Positions 16,379-25,591 are shown, counted from the first letter of the stretch. The stretch: DNA of 64,000 nt from Oxobacter pfennigii (GCF_001317355.1 NZ_LKET01000068.1:62001-126000), one strand, 5' to 3'. The notes: generated by a model from the sequence alone, not told the origin. Translations and numbers: made by a program.

Positions 16379-16460
16379 TCCTCCACTTTCCTTGATTTGG
16401 TATATGTATATTGCCGGCAGTCTACTTTTATAACATCAACTATCGCCTCTTAATTACAAT

Positions 16461-16491
16461 AAAAAAGATGCAGAATTAATTTTCCGCATCT
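16461..16491 (-). terminator. Terminator after the secreted unknown protein gene
   Basis: An AGATGC/GCATCT stem with inner pairs and an AT-rich loop is followed on the minus strand by TTTTTTATT. Confidence 0.75.
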
Positions 16492-16500
16492 GTCTTTATT

Positions 16501-17043
16501 CTAGATATCCTTTTCTATATTATCTATTAAAAAGCTATCCTTATCTTTAATCAGATAAAAGTTCAGCTGGTACTGGGAATCCATTCCCTCATCCTCCAGC
16601 CTTATAAAAGCCATATAATTACCATCCTCTTTTGCTATATTGCTTATCAATACGAATTTTAGAGCCGGCTCATTATCACGAGCTTGTACCAAAAACGGGT
16701 CGTCTTTTAGCACTTCAATAAATTGTTCTGAACAATAAGAATACAGGGTATCCAAATCTCCTGAATACTGAGCCCTTATGAAATTAAGAACAAGATTGGC
16801 AATTTCATTTCTTTCATCCTCTGTCAGGGTATCCTTATATTCTTCAATTGCATCGGCATTTACCTCAAGCTTGTCTTTAAGTTCATCGTTCTCCTGACTG
16901 AACTTGATAAGCTCTTTTACTATGGGTATATCCGGAACATATTTTACTGCCATTGCAGGAGAAACGGCAATAATCGTTGAAAAAGAAGTACTTATTAAAA
17001 ACAGTACGAGCAATGTATAGAACAAAAACTTATTTATTCTCAT
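16501..17043 (-). CDS. Secreted or membrane-anchored protein of unknown function
   Basis: The 180-residue protein has a hydrophobic N-terminal segment (residues 5-30, ending near AVSPAMA, a possible signal cleavage site), an acidic coiled-coil-like stretch at 48-75, and an alpha/beta C-terminal domain resembling NTF2/DUF4878-like folds. I do not recognise the family. It lies among cell-envelope genes (lgt and two deacetylases), with its own terminator. Confidence 0.6.
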   Translation of the reverse strand: MRINKFLFYTLLVLFLISTSFSTIIAVSPAMAVKYVPDIPIVKELIKFSQENDELKDKLEVNADAIEEYKDTLTEDERNEIANLVLNFIRAQYSGDLDTLYSYCSEQFIEVLKDDPFLVQARDNEPALKFVLISNIAKEDGNYMAFIRLEDEGMDSQYQLNFYLIKDKDSFLIDNIEKDI

Positions 17044-17112
17044 GTTTCACACCCCTTTATAACCTATAAAGAATTATAACATAAGTTTCCAATAAAATTG
17101 CCTAAAATAGCA

Positions 17113-17880
17113 TTAAATTTTTCTTAATTGGACTTTCCGCAGAATGACAATACCCGTTATACCTAAAAGAATGAGTACTATGCTGGTGATTTGAGCAGTC
17201 CTGAAGCTTCCTATCATAAGGCTGTCCGTCCGTAAACCTTCGATGAAAAATCTTCCTACGGAGTAAAATATTATGTACAGCATAAATGTTTCGCCTGTGA
17301 CTTTGCTCTTTCTTCTGTAAAATAAAAGTATTATAAAAATCGCAAAATTCCATAAAGATTCATAAAGGAAAGTGGGATGATAATAAACTCCGTTTATATA
17401 CATCTGTTCCTGTATGAATTGAGGAAAGCGGCTTATGAATTCCTTGCTTACGGCACCGCCATGGGCTTCCTGATTAAAAAAGTTTCCCCATCTCCCTATG
17501 GCCTGGCCTAAAATCATACTTGGGGCGCATATATCGGCGGCTTTGAAAAAGTCCGCTTTTTTTATTCTGGTATAGATTATGGCAGCGAGGACGGCAGCAA
17601 TTATTCCTCCATGTATAGCCAAGCCTCCCTGCCTTATATCTATTGCCTCCAATAATTTGTCCTTATAATAATTCCATTCAAAAATAACATAATACAGTCT
17701 GGCCCCTACAATTGCCGAAGGCACACATAAAAGCACTATATCATAGATAATGTTTTCATCAAATTTAACCCTGCGGCTCTCAATTATAGCCAGTATTGTT
17801 CCTATAAACATACCTGATGCAATAATTACACCATACCATCTTATTTCCAAACCGTTAATACTGAATGCAACCGGATCCAT
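17113..17880 (-). CDS. lgt: Prolipoprotein diacylglyceryl transferase
   Basis: The 255-residue integral membrane enzyme moves diacylglycerol from phosphatidylglycerol to the lipobox cysteine of prolipoproteins. The Lgt signature [18 protein letters not shown] is present with its essential Arg, Asn and Glu. H103-type and second Arg regions ([24 protein letters not shown]) are also visible, with about seven membrane segments. It is next to a lipoprotein gene that would be its substrate. Confidence 0.96.
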   Translation of the reverse strand: MDPVAFSINGLEIRWYGVIIASGMFIGTILAIIESRRVKFDENIIYDIVLLCVPSAIVGARLYYVIFEWNYYKDKLLEAIDIRQGGLAIHGGIIAAVLAAIIYTRIKKADFFKAADICAPSMILGQAIGRWGNFFNQEAHGGAVSKEFISRFPQFIQEQMYINGVYYHPTFLYESLWNFAIFIILLFYRRKSKVTGETFMLYIIFYSVGRFFIEGLRTDSLMIGSFRTAQITSIVLILLGITGIVILRKVQLRKI

Positions 17881-17910
17881 AAAAATCCTCCTAACTTCAT
17901 ATTGTTGTTT

Positions 17911-18990
17911 CTAATATAATATCAGTTCTTTGTCTTTTACTGAGTCAAGATTAACTTTTTCCTTATTATCTTTAGGCAGTGCAATGGTCTTAGGATTTCC
18001 ATCACTTATATATCTCTCTTCGGGGTGTGTATCAAAATGCTTTAACCAATCATACATACCCGTCCCTGAGGTATTCATCTCGCTGGCTCTGACCCTTGGA
18101 AGAGCCTGGGGGGTAAAATCACTGTTATTGGGGGCCGGTGCAGGATTAGAGCCTACTAAAAGCACGGCATCATTTTTGTATTTCGTGCCCTCATATTCAC
18201 CGGCTGCAATTAATCCCCGCAATGTTTCATCTTTAGGCCTGCTTCCATAAGGCAGTGCAAGGCTGTTTACGTTATAGCCGGGCAGATACTCAGCAGTTGC
18301 TTTTATATTTAAGGCAATCTGTTTTTGTATCCCCTCTGCATCCATCTTTCCTAACATCTCATGGGTATAACTGTGGTTTCCTATATCGAAGCCATTTTTG
18401 ACAAGGTATTCATACTTATCTTTAATCAATTCCCTTTGACGAAAGGGAACTGGATAATAAACATAAAAAGTAGCTTTGTTTCCGAACTCGGGTTTGTCTT
18501 TGGCAAAGTCCATCATAATAGATACTGCGCATTTTCCATCTATCTCATACTTGCCGTTATTTTCTATATAATTAAACTGATTTTTAAGTCCATCGTCAAA
18601 AGTGATTACAACCGGCGTATATCCTGCCGGCGTATTTATGTTGTTGTTTATATAATCATTCAAGCTTATAGTTCTGTAGCCTTTTTGATAAAGTATATCC
18701 AAATCCTTTCGGAAGTTTTCCCGTGTCCTTACCCATTCGCTTTCAGTGTCCCCTACTCCATGATACATGAGAATCATTATTTTGCCGGCTTCGTTTGCTT
18801 CTATTTTATTATAATCAATGCTTTTTTCCTCTTGGGATATATTCCCTATTTCTTCCTTTTTTATATCCTCATTTTTGTTTTGTTCTGTTTTAACTTCAAC
18901 CTTATTTTCTTCAGGAATTTTTACTTCTCTGCTGCAGCCTGTTACAATGAGCAGTACTGCAAGCACTGCAGTCAAAATCCTTAATCTCAT
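17911..18990 (-). CDS. Lipoprotein polysaccharide deacetylase
   Basis: The 359-residue protein starts with a lipoprotein signal (lipobox VTGC, Cys19), then a Lys/Glu-rich linker, then a NodB deacetylase domain. The catalytic motifs are intact: VITFDDGL (Asp pair), GNHSYTHEML (metal-binding His residues) and ALPYGSRP. It probably deacetylates a cell-wall polysaccharide on the outer face of the membrane. It sits 30 bp upstream of lgt in the same direction and would be lipidated by Lgt. Confidence 0.88.
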   Translation of the reverse strand: MRLRILTAVLAVLLIVTGCSREVKIPEENKVEVKTEQNKNEDIKKEEIGNISQEEKSIDYNKIEANEAGKIMILMYHGVGDTESEWVRTRENFRKDLDILYQKGYRTISLNDYINNNINTPAGYTPVVITFDDGLKNQFNYIENNGKYEIDGKCAVSIMMDFAKDKPEFGNKATFYVYYPVPFRQRELIKDKYEYLVKNGFDIGNHSYTHEMLGKMDAEGIQKQIALNIKATAEYLPGYNVNSLALPYGSRPKDETLRGLIAAGEYEGTKYKNDAVLLVGSNPAPAPNNSDFTPQALPRVRASEMNTSGTGMYDWLKHFDTHPEERYISDGNPKTIALPKDNKEKVNLDSVKDKELILY

Positions 18991-19120
18991 GTAATTCTCC
19001 TCCTTAAGTGTTACTTTGAACGCCGCCAGGTAATCATCGTTACTTATAATTTTACATCATCAATGTTAATTTTTTTGTTTTTTTCATAGATTATGCATAT
19101 TAATTTGAAAATCGGAGATA

Positions 19121-19160
19121 ATAAAAATGGTATATCTTTATTAAAGATATATTGCCATTT
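19121..19160 (-). terminator. Probable terminator of the iron-sulfur protein gene
   Basis: AAATGG/CCATTT and TATATCTTTA/TAAAGATATA make a long AT-rich stem, followed on the minus strand by TTTTTATTAT. It lies 70-110 bp past the stop of the gene at 19231. The rest of the gap 18991-19230 shows only AT-rich sequence. Confidence 0.65.
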
Positions 19161-19230
19161 AACATAAGATTAAATATTTTAAGAAACAAAAGATAAAATT
19201 ACCAGTTACCAAAAGATGGATAGAGTGATA

Positions 19231-19938
19231 TCAGACTCTTTCCATTTTTCTTTTATTGATGTTTTTGCCATGGGGACACACATTCATGCATATACCGCAA
19301 ACCGAACCCCTGCCTATGTGTTTGAAATTTGTATTCATGTACTTGCTGCAAGCTTCTGCATCTATTATTTCAGAACGCTGTACCCCCTTGTACCAGTTCT
19401 TCCCCGTAATAGCCATTGCAGGACAGGCGATTTTACATATATTGCAGCCCTTGCAGTCAGTATTATGTATATCTTCTGTTCCGGGAAGCTCCATGTCGGT
19501 TAGTATTGTGCCCAGCCTTACTCTTGGCCCGTATTCGGGAGTTATCAATAAACCGCTTTTCCCTATCCAACCCAAGCCGCTTAAATTAGCGGCTGTCTTA
19601 TGCTGAAATATGCCCGTATACAAATCCTCTGAAGTTTTTACCGTCTGGGATGCAGGAATGGCCGCGGCTAAATACCCCCAGTCCTGAATTAAAAGAGATG
19701 CCCTTAAGGTTATATTATCAATAAGTGCATTTACCGCCTTATAATGATGAAAATATGTATGAGTCGGAGCATCCTTTATTTCATCAATAATTGCATCAGA
19801 AAGTCTCACCGCAATTGATACCGCATATTTCAAATTCTTAAAATATGCCGGCAAATAATCTCCTGCATTGGCAAAGGCGACTTTTGAAGCCCCCCACTCA
19901 ATGATTTTTTCCTTCAGTATTTCAGCATTGGAAGCCAT
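19231..19938 (-). CDS. QueG-like iron-sulfur protein with two 4Fe-4S motifs
   Basis: The 235-residue protein resembles the ferredoxin-type half of epoxyqueuosine reductase. A region with GLGWIGKSGLLITPEYGPR (typical of QueG-like proteins) is followed by CKGCNICKIACP and CGICMNVCPHG, which can hold two 4Fe-4S clusters. It is much shorter than QueG (about 310-380) and lacks the C-terminal HEAT region, so it belongs to the shorter clostridial relatives. The substrate is unknown. A TATAAT-bearing palindromic repeat lies directly upstream. Confidence 0.75.
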   Translation of the reverse strand: MASNAEILKEKIIEWGASKVAFANAGDYLPAYFKNLKYAVSIAVRLSDAIIDEIKDAPTHTYFHHYKAVNALIDNITLRASLLIQDWGYLAAAIPASQTVKTSEDLYTGIFQHKTAANLSGLGWIGKSGLLITPEYGPRVRLGTILTDMELPGTEDIHNTDCKGCNICKIACPAMAITGKNWYKGVQRSEIIDAEACSKYMNTNFKHIGRGSVCGICMNVCPHGKNINKRKMERV

Positions 19939-19964
19939 AAACTTTCTCCTTGAATTGTTTTAAA

Positions 19965-20060
19965 TATAGTACCATTATATCATGAAATTTATTTCATAAT
20001 TTTCATGTCGAATGAATTCTTTCAGAATTCATTATATCATGAAATTTACCCAATAAATTT
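19965..20060 (-). repeat. TATAAT-bearing palindromic repeat pair
   Basis: The minus strand contains AAATTTCATGATATAATG twice (about 20053-20036 and 19988-19971), separated by the palindrome GAATTC-TGAAA-GAATTC and an AT-rich dyad. The nearer TATAAT is about 35 bp before the start of the iron-sulfur protein gene. About 50 bp are shared with the repeat at 20640-20695. The remainder of the gap up to 20277 is AT-rich with no gene. Confidence 0.55.
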
Positions 20061-20277
20061 TATTGAGCAATTTTTATTCTTTGAAACAACTTTGCATGTT
20101 TCACTATAAAAAGCATAATATTGAAAAAAATTACTAAAATATATTTATATGTAAGACCTAAATATATTATGCATTTACAGCACAATATAACTTTCATAAA
20201 TTTTCTCCTATGGGATAAATTAATAACGAATCAAAATTATTATAATAAATACTAAAATTATAAAAGGAGGAGAGTTT

Positions 20278-20520
20278 ATGGCATTAGGTCAAAATTCTTC
20301 AGGAAGAACACAGCTGGTTCCCGATGTTCATCATACTCTTGATAACATTAAGTACGAAATTGCTTCTGAATTAAGCATTCCCGTATATCAAGGCTCCGAA
20401 GACTACTGGGGAAATATAACCTCCAGAGATTGCGGTAAAGTGGGCGGTATCATGGTAAAAAGGATGATAGCCCTGGCAGAAAAAGAATTACTTAATGGAA
20501 AGTCGCTGGAGAAAATCTAA
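20278..20520 (+). CDS. Alpha/beta-type small acid-soluble spore protein
   Basis: The 80-residue protein is a classical SASP: LDNIKYEIASELSI, then GNITSRDCGKVGGIMVKRM. These proteins saturate spore DNA, give UV and heat resistance, and are degraded by the GPR protease at germination; the cleavage region is around KYEIASEL. AAAGGAGGAG gives a strong start. A convincing sigma-G promoter could not be placed upstream. A terminator follows directly. Confidence 0.93.
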   Translation: MALGQNSSGRTQLVPDVHHTLDNIKYEIASELSIPVYQGSEDYWGNITSRDCGKVGGIMVKRMIALAEKELLNGKSLEKI

Positions 20521-20528
20521 ATGAACAT

Positions 20529-20570
20529 AAAAAAAGAGGAAGCAAAAATTTTATTGCTTCTTCTTTTTTA
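20529..20570 (+). terminator. Terminator after the spore protein gene
   Basis: GAAGCAA/TTGCTTC extended by AAAGAG/TTCTTT gives a stem with an AT loop, followed by TTTTTTATTT. Confidence 0.8.
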
Positions 20571-20602
20571 TTTCACAATAACTGTTTTCCATTTCCATCT
20601 TA

Positions 20603-20740
20603 ATGATATAATGAATTCAAGTGATGATGATATTACCTGAATTCATTCGCCACGAAATTTGCATAGTAAATTTCATGATATAATAATTTCAAATGGCATA
20701 GCCATTTGGAATCATTGCGACAAGATATAATATTACTAAG
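20603..20740 (+). repeat. Cluster of palindromes linked to TATAAT boxes
   Basis: Three TGATATAAT- or AGATATAAT-like boxes (about 20605, 20680, 20727) alternate with palindromes: GAATTCA/TGAATTC, GAAATTT/AAATTTC and CAAATGGC/GCCATTTG. The last box, AGATATAAT, is about 30 bp before the DUF4364 start and likely serves as its -10 region. It shares sequence with the repeat at 19965-20060 in opposite orientation. Confidence 0.55.
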
Positions 20741-20767
20741 CTATTAACATGAAAAGGAAGGAATTTT

Positions 20768-21298
20768 ATGTTTGGAGATACATACGAATTAGCAGAAAGC
20801 AAATTGCTGCTACTTTATATATTTAAAACCATAAAGCAGACGGTATCCAACTCTTCTATTACTGAAATTGTGCTGGAAAACGGATTTATGAACTACTTTC
20901 ATCTACAGCAATATTTGAGCGAACTGGCGTCCTCTGAATTATTGAATGTATACAAGGATGGAAAAAGAGTTCTCTATGAGCTCTCTTCCAAAGGCAAAAA
21001 TACCCTGGAATATTTTGAAAACCGCATTGCAGATTCAAAAAAAGAATCTGTGGATCTCTATCTTTCAAAGCATAATGAGCAGTTAAAAAACGATATAAAA
21101 TTCACTGCCGGCTATGCCAAACATGATGATGATTCATATTTGGTGACCCTCAATATGATTGATAACACCGCCTCTGATATTTTCGAGCTTAAAATAAGCA
21201 TAAAATCCATAGAAGAAGCAAAGAAAGTATGCTCTAACTGGAATTCCAGCGCCAAAAAAAACCGTAAAAAAATACTGGATATTTTGTTAAGCAAATAA
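20768..21298 (+). CDS. DUF4364 family protein
   Basis: The 176-residue protein has the Clostridia DUF4364 pattern: MFGDTYELAESKLLLLYI at the start, a winged-helix-like segment (ITEIVLENGFMNYFHLQQYL) and a C-terminal beta-rich part. The winged-helix resemblance suggests DNA binding, but the function is not established. It is convergent with the beta-propeller gene, with only 4 bp between stops. Confidence 0.85.
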   Translation: MFGDTYELAESKLLLLYIFKTIKQTVSNSSITEIVLENGFMNYFHLQQYLSELASSELLNVYKDGKRVLYELSSKGKNTLEYFENRIADSKKESVDLYLSKHNEQLKNDIKFTAGYAKHDDDSYLVTLNMIDNTASDIFELKISIKSIEEAKKVCSNWNSSAKKNRKKILDILLSK

Positions 21299-21302
21299 AT
21301 AT

Positions 21303-22253
21303 TTATTGAACTATTAATATTGATGTAGGCTCAATTCCAACATCAATATTTTTAATTATTTCATTGCTTTTTATATCGATAACGGATATATTGTTATCTT
21401 CGCTGTTGGTTATATAGATATATCCTCCATGACTTATAATACCCCTTGGCATTTTGCCTACTTTTATTCTGTCTTTTACCTTGAATCTGTTTAAATCTAT
21501 TATATATACATCATTGCTTCCTAAATTGGTGACATACAATGAATGACCTTCTTCAGATAGCTCAATTTGAACGGGTATTTTACCTACTTCAATATTCTTC
21601 ATTACTTTGTAGCTGCCCGTCTCAATTATTGCAACTGAACCCTTTGAATCATAACCTAAATTGCTGCAGGTTACATATAAATATTTTCCGTTCCTTGATG
21701 ATATAATATCCAAAGGCCGGCTGCCTACAGTTATGCTGGATACCTTTGAGTTGCTCCATGTATCTATTATGGTTATGTTGTTGCCATCCATATTGGCAAT
21801 GTAAATGTATTCACCGTCATTGCTCATGCATATTCCGTGAGGGAATGAACCTGCCGAAGTCTGTCCGATGATTTTCTTGCTGCTAAGTTCAATTATGGAA
21901 ACGGCGTCCGAATCTCCGTTTGTAATATAAGCGTAGCATTCATCTTTGTTTATAGCTATATCATTTGGATGGCTTCCTGCAAAATAGCATTCCTTAACAT
22001 CAAGCTCTTTTTTATCAATTTCGCATATGCTATCATCATAGCAGTTTACGCTGTATATAATACTCTTGCTTCCATCCATCCTCAGGCTGTGAGGACCCAT
22101 AACAGGTTTTTTAGTTCTAAAAAGCATTTTGTTTTTAGAATGCAATCGTATTCTTTTTATTTCCATGCTTGTACCTATGTCTACAACTGATATTGTATCC
22201 TCCCCTATATTTGAAACGAACAGCAGCGCCCCATCTTTACAGCTATCAGGCAT
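21303..22253 (-). CDS. YVTN-type beta-propeller protein
   Basis: The 316-residue protein consists of about seven blades with YVTN-like repeats such as YAYITNGDSDAVSIIE, YIYIANMDGNNITIID and SLYVTNLGSNDVYIID. No signal peptide is visible, so it is cytoplasmic or released by mother-cell lysis. Surface and spore-coat proteins of this type exist. A possible sigma-K promoter 30 bp upstream would fit a spore outer-layer role; this is inference. The start follows GGAGAAGG. Confidence 0.78.
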   Translation of the reverse strand: MPDSCKDGALLFVSNIGEDTISVVDIGTSMEIKRIRLHSKNKMLFRTKKPVMGPHSLRMDGSKSIIYSVNCYDDSICEIDKKELDVKECYFAGSHPNDIAINKDECYAYITNGDSDAVSIIELSSKKIIGQTSAGSFPHGICMSNDGEYIYIANMDGNNITIIDTWSNSKVSSITVGSRPLDIISSRNGKYLYVTCSNLGYDSKGSVAIIETGSYKVMKNIEVGKIPVQIELSEEGHSLYVTNLGSNDVYIIDLNRFKVKDRIKVGKMPRGIISHGGYIYITNSEDNNISVIDIKSNEIIKNIDVGIEPTSILIVQ

Positions 22254-22281
22254 TCCTTCTCCTCCTCACCAAATCATACTA

Positions 22282-22307
22282 CATAGTATGATTGGCTAGG
22301 ATATTAG
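22282..22307 (-). promoter_or_regulatory. Possible sigma-K (mother-cell) promoter
   Basis: On the minus strand AC (22307-22306), a 16-bp spacer and CATACTAT (22289-22282) match AC-N16-CATANNNT. The -10 box lies in a palindrome AATCATACT/AGTATGATT (22271-22292), which could instead be an operator. Confidence 0.4.
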
Positions 22308-22472
22308 TTACAAAATTAAAAATACTTCTATTTTAATGGGCAACTTATTTATTGTTTTAATGTAAATAAACTAAACTATAGATTTAGACATTGACATCTG
22401 TAATTGAAGCTAATCTAGCATTTTCAGCATAAAAATTAATTGAGTCTGTTTTAAAATCGCCAACCCATCAAT

Positions 22473-22748
22473 TTATCTCTTCCCATTGATTATTTGTATA
22501 ATCAAATATTTCAATAAGGCACAATTTATACCGTCAGATTTAATTTTCAGAATTGAAATTTTATCTACACCGCTAAAATGCAATGTTATCTTTTTACTTT
22601 GATTTACATATGGAATAATAGTAAGTTCTAGACTAGATTTATCATTAAAGCTATTGGATATAAACGTAATATTTACAACTCTGCATCCCATCGGAAACCA
22701 CTTGCCTAATTCCCTTATTATTAGATCTTTACCTATGATATTAGCCAC
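22473..22748 (-). CDS. Unknown 91-residue protein
   Basis: I do not recognise this protein. It is predicted alpha/beta with strands VVNITFIS, SLELTIIPY and KITLHFSG and a C-terminal helix ending in GKR. The GTG at 22748 is chosen because AAAGGAGGAGG lies just upstream; in a longer reading these bases would encode KKRRR. A 16-bp inverted repeat upstream (22814-22849) may control it. Confidence 0.5.
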   Translation of the reverse strand: MANIIGKDLIIRELGKWFPMGCRVVNITFISNSFNDKSSLELTIIPYVNQSKKITLHFSGVDKISILKIKSDGINCALLKYLIIQIINGKR

Positions 22749-22813
22749 ATGCCTCCTCCTTTTTTTATTATAGTTTTCCTTTATCATATGTGATAACCTT
22801 TCAAAATTAAAGT

Positions 22814-22849
22814 ATCGGTAGTTTTTTGATTTAATCAAAAACTACCGAT
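22814..22849. repeat. Strong inverted repeat upstream of the unknown gene
   Basis: ATCGGTAGTTTTT and its complement are separated by a short AT centre, making a stem of at least 13 bp. It could be a terminator for an upstream transcript or an operator. The rest of 22850-23031 shows no gene or signal. Confidence 0.55.
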
Positions 22850-23031
22850 GGAGGTTTAAAATATGAGTATCAGGGAACTTTAATACCTCTATTAAACATG
22901 TTTACAATAAAAATTAGTATATCCTTTATCAGTTAAAAGTCTATATATCCTCTCTTGCTAGTCTTCGTAATTCTCAACAGCCAGCAATAAAATATAAAAT
23001 TGCGCCCAATACAATAATATATTTTTACTTT

Positions 23032-23895
23032 TTATTTCTTCCTAACAGGAATCCAGACTTCACTATAAGCGTAATCCTTTTTATGCTCATCCATTTTAGT
23101 AAAAGAAAAAGAAGGAGCATTGATTACTTCGTAATCGGAAGAAGGAAGCCACTCTGAATATGTTCTTGCCATTGTCTCCTGCAGCGTTGACGGAAATGGT
23201 CCTTCATTTGGAAATATGGCCCAAGTGCAGGCTTCCACCGGCACTTTATCTAAAAGGCCGCTTACTTGATTTTCTGTCGTTAAAACACCTATCAGGTGAG
23301 TCAAATCTCCTTCTTCTTTTAAGAAATTAGCGTCAGCATCATAAGAAGCATTGACAATTTCATAAGGCGCTATATTTTGAAGAGAATGCATTTCTTTTTT
23401 CTGTTCATCCGTTATGCTTTGTGCAAGCTTCACAATCTCGTTATTAACGCCTTCAAATTGCATAGGGACACGTTTACTTACACCGACTAAATTAAAAGCC
23501 GGTTTGTCTTCAATTCTAAATTCCATATTAATTCCTCCTCTTACGGTTATTATGAATGAAAGTTTGGGGAAGGATTTACTTATGCCTTTTTTTATTACAT
23601 CTGAAGGCAAAAAACCACTCCATTTTTTGAATGCCCGGGTAAAGCCGTCCACTGACTGATAGCCATATTTAAAAGCAACATCCGTTACTCTTTCTCCATT
23701 TAATAAATCCTTATTTGCTTCCGACAGTTTCCTATTTTTGATGTATTCATTAAGGGTAAATCCAGAAAGATAAAAGAATATCTTTTTGAAGTGATAGTCA
23801 GAAACCCCGGCATATTCGGAAATTATTTCAAGAGGCAGATCATCCGTTAAATGCTCTTCAATATAGTCAATTACATGATTTAATTCCTTTAGCAT
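23032..23895 (-). CDS. AraC-family regulator with GyrI-like effector domain
   Basis: The 287-residue protein has two AraC helix-turn-helix motifs at the N-terminus (LEIISEYAGVSDYHFKKIFF and VTDVAFKYGYQSVDGFTRAF, within residues 1-105). A GyrI-like small-molecule-binding domain follows (about 120-287, starting INMEFRIEDKPAFNLVGVSKR and ending YAYSEVWIPVRKK). Such proteins resemble SbmC/Rob-type multidrug-sensing activators. No obvious target gene is adjacent. Confidence 0.9.
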   Translation of the reverse strand: MLKELNHVIDYIEEHLTDDLPLEIISEYAGVSDYHFKKIFFYLSGFTLNEYIKNRKLSEANKDLLNGERVTDVAFKYGYQSVDGFTRAFKKWSGFLPSDVIKKGISKSFPKLSFIITVRGGINMEFRIEDKPAFNLVGVSKRVPMQFEGVNNEIVKLAQSITDEQKKEMHSLQNIAPYEIVNASYDADANFLKEEGDLTHLIGVLTTENQVSGLLDKVPVEACTWAIFPNEGPFPSTLQETMARTYSEWLPSSDYEVINAPSFSFTKMDEHKKDYAYSEVWIPVRKK

Positions 23896-23963
23896 TATCT
23901 CTCCCCCCTTCCATATCTACATGATACCAAAGCTATTTTTGCAATGCTCGACTTTTTTAATAC

Positions 23964-24001
23964 AAAAAATATCGAATGAGAGGGATTTTCCCTCTCATTT
24001 T
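23964..24001 (-). terminator. Terminator of the valS-folC transcript
   Basis: AATGAGAGGGA/TCCCTCTCATT forms an 11-bp stem at the end of the small gene at 23995, with T-rich sequence beyond it on the minus strand. The opposite strand also has a T6 run, so it may work both ways. Confidence 0.75.
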
Positions 24002-24231
24002 TTGAAAAGCCGGTTGTATAATTCTTCCGGAGTCAGGCTTATATCCAGCTGCTTTGCCAGCTTGATATAATTATTGAGATTGTTTTTACAAAACTCATTG
24101 AGATTACGGGGCGCTCTTTTGCCCAGCTTTTGATAAAGATAGTATAGTCTTTGAGCCTTAAAAATATCCTCTTTTACTTTTTGCTTTACTTTTGTATCGA
24201 GTCTATCCCAGCTACTTGTAATCTCTATCAT
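23995..24231 (-). CDS. Small helical protein of unknown function
   Basis: The 78-residue, Lys-rich, all-helical protein (KQKVKEDIFKAQRLYYLYQK, then DISLTPEELYNRLFKK) is co-directional with folC and 67 bp downstream. A GGGGG sequence abuts its ATG, so the start is uncertain. I do not recognise a family. Confidence 0.5.
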   Translation of the reverse strand: MIEITSSWDRLDTKVKQKVKEDIFKAQRLYYLYQKLGKRAPRNLNEFCKNNLNNYIKLAKQLDISLTPEELYNRLFKK

Positions 24232-24298
24232 CCCCCGGAATATAAATTAAAACTTCTAGTTAAACATAGTAATTTATATTCCTCTTGGGTTTTATATA

Positions 24299-25591
24299 TT
24301 ACCTAAAATTTTCTACCAGTGTGCGGACGTGTCCTATCATATAAAGAGACCCGCAAAATACCACCATATCGTCGGGCTGTGCCATTGCCATTACTTTTTT
24401 AAAAGCAGCTTCAATGCTTTCTCCTGTTATGACGGTGTCGCAATATTTACGGGCAATTTTGCTTAATTCCTCTGCAGGAAGAGCTCTGTCGCTGTCAGGC
24501 GTAACGGTGACTATTACATCAGCCAAGGGCATAAAGACCTCACACATATCTTCAACCTGTTTATCACTTAATATACCCATCACGGCAATGAGCCTTTTAT
24601 AGTCAAAATATTTGCGTACTGCTTTTTCAAGGCTCTTTATGCCTTGAAGGTTGTGAGCTCCATCCAATAATATAATAGGGCTTTTTTTCATAACCTCCAG
24701 CCTTCCCGGCCATTTTGACTTCCTTAATCCATTGTATATGCATTCCTTTGAAATATTTATTCCCAATTCCTGCAACGCCTTTGCCGAAGCTATGGCAGTC
24801 TTTGCATTTAAAAGCTGATATTCGCCAAGAAGGTTTATATGTATATCTTTTAATGTTTCATCCTCAAATTCTGTGTCAAATACCTGTCCGTCCATTGAAT
24901 AACTCTTTAAATTTATACCCTCTTCCTTTACTTCTATTAAGCGGGCATTTTTATCGATGCAGGTCTTCTTAATTACATCGTGGGCTTCTTTTTGCTGAGG
25001 GTATATAACTACAGTTCCATTTTCTTTAATAATTCCTGCCTTTTCACCTGCTATCTCACCTAAGGTATTCCCAAGTACCGACATGTGGTCAAAATCAATG
25101 GATGTTATAACCGCCAGCACAGGATTTATTACATTGGTTGAATCCAATCTGCCGCCTAATCCTACTTCAAGAACAGCATAATCAACATTTTTTTCCTTAA
25201 AGTATTTAAACATCATGGCTGTTATAATCTCAAATTCCGTGGGGTGCTCCAGTCCTTCGCTTATTATCCTGTCGACTATAGGTGCTATTTCAGTGGTAAG
25301 CCGTGCAATATCCTCATTTGTTATCTCAGCTTCATTTATTCTGATCCTTTCAGAAAATCGCTGAAGATAAGGTGAAGTATACACACCTACCCTGTAACCG
25401 CACTCAGCTAAAATATCTGAAATCATAGTGGTAATCGAGCCCTTCCCGTTTGTGCCGGCAATATGTATGCATTTTAATTCCTTTTCAGGATTGCCCATGT
25501 ACTCCAGTAATTTGTTTATCCTCTGAAGTCCCAGATTCATACCGAATTTTGTAGTGTTTTCTATATAGTCCATGGCCTCATTAAAATTCAT
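24299..25591 (-). CDS. folC: Folylpolyglutamate / dihydrofolate synthase
   Basis: The 430-residue Mur-ligase-superfamily enzyme adds glutamate to folates, and may also make dihydrofolate from dihydropteroate. The P-loop HIAGTNGKGS, the FolC region YTSPYLQRFSERI, LEVGLGGRLDSTN and the carbamylated-Lys region GEKAGIIK are all visible. The ATG at 25591 is preferred since GGAAGTG lies 7 bp before it. A GC-rich hairpin (25611-25632) separates it from valS, probably allowing partial read-through. Confidence 0.95.
   Translation of the reverse strand: MNFNEAMDYIENTTKFGMNLGLQRINKLLEYMGNPEKELKCIHIAGTNGKGSITTMISDILAECGYRVGVYTSPYLQRFSERIRINEAEITNEDIARLTTEIAPIVDRIISEGLEHPTEFEIITAMMFKYFKEKNVDYAVLEVGLGGRLDSTNVINPVLAVITSIDFDHMSVLGNTLGEIAGEKAGIIKENGTVVIYPQQKEAHDVIKKTCIDKNARLIEVKEEGINLKSYSMDGQVFDTEFEDETLKDIHINLLGEYQLLNAKTAIASAKALQELGINISKECIYNGLRKSKWPGRLEVMKKSPIILLDGAHNLQGIKSLEKAVRKYFDYKRLIAVMGILSDKQVEDMCEVFMPLADVIVTVTPDSDRALPAEELSKIARKYCDTVITGESIEAAFKKVMAMAQPDDMVVFCGSLYMIGHVRTLVENFR

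Noticed and set aside
20100-20160. Sigma-G promoter for the spore protein at 20278
   Set aside because: GCATG and CATAATA match the boxes, but the spacer is 15 bp instead of 17-18 and they lie over 130 bp from the start codon.
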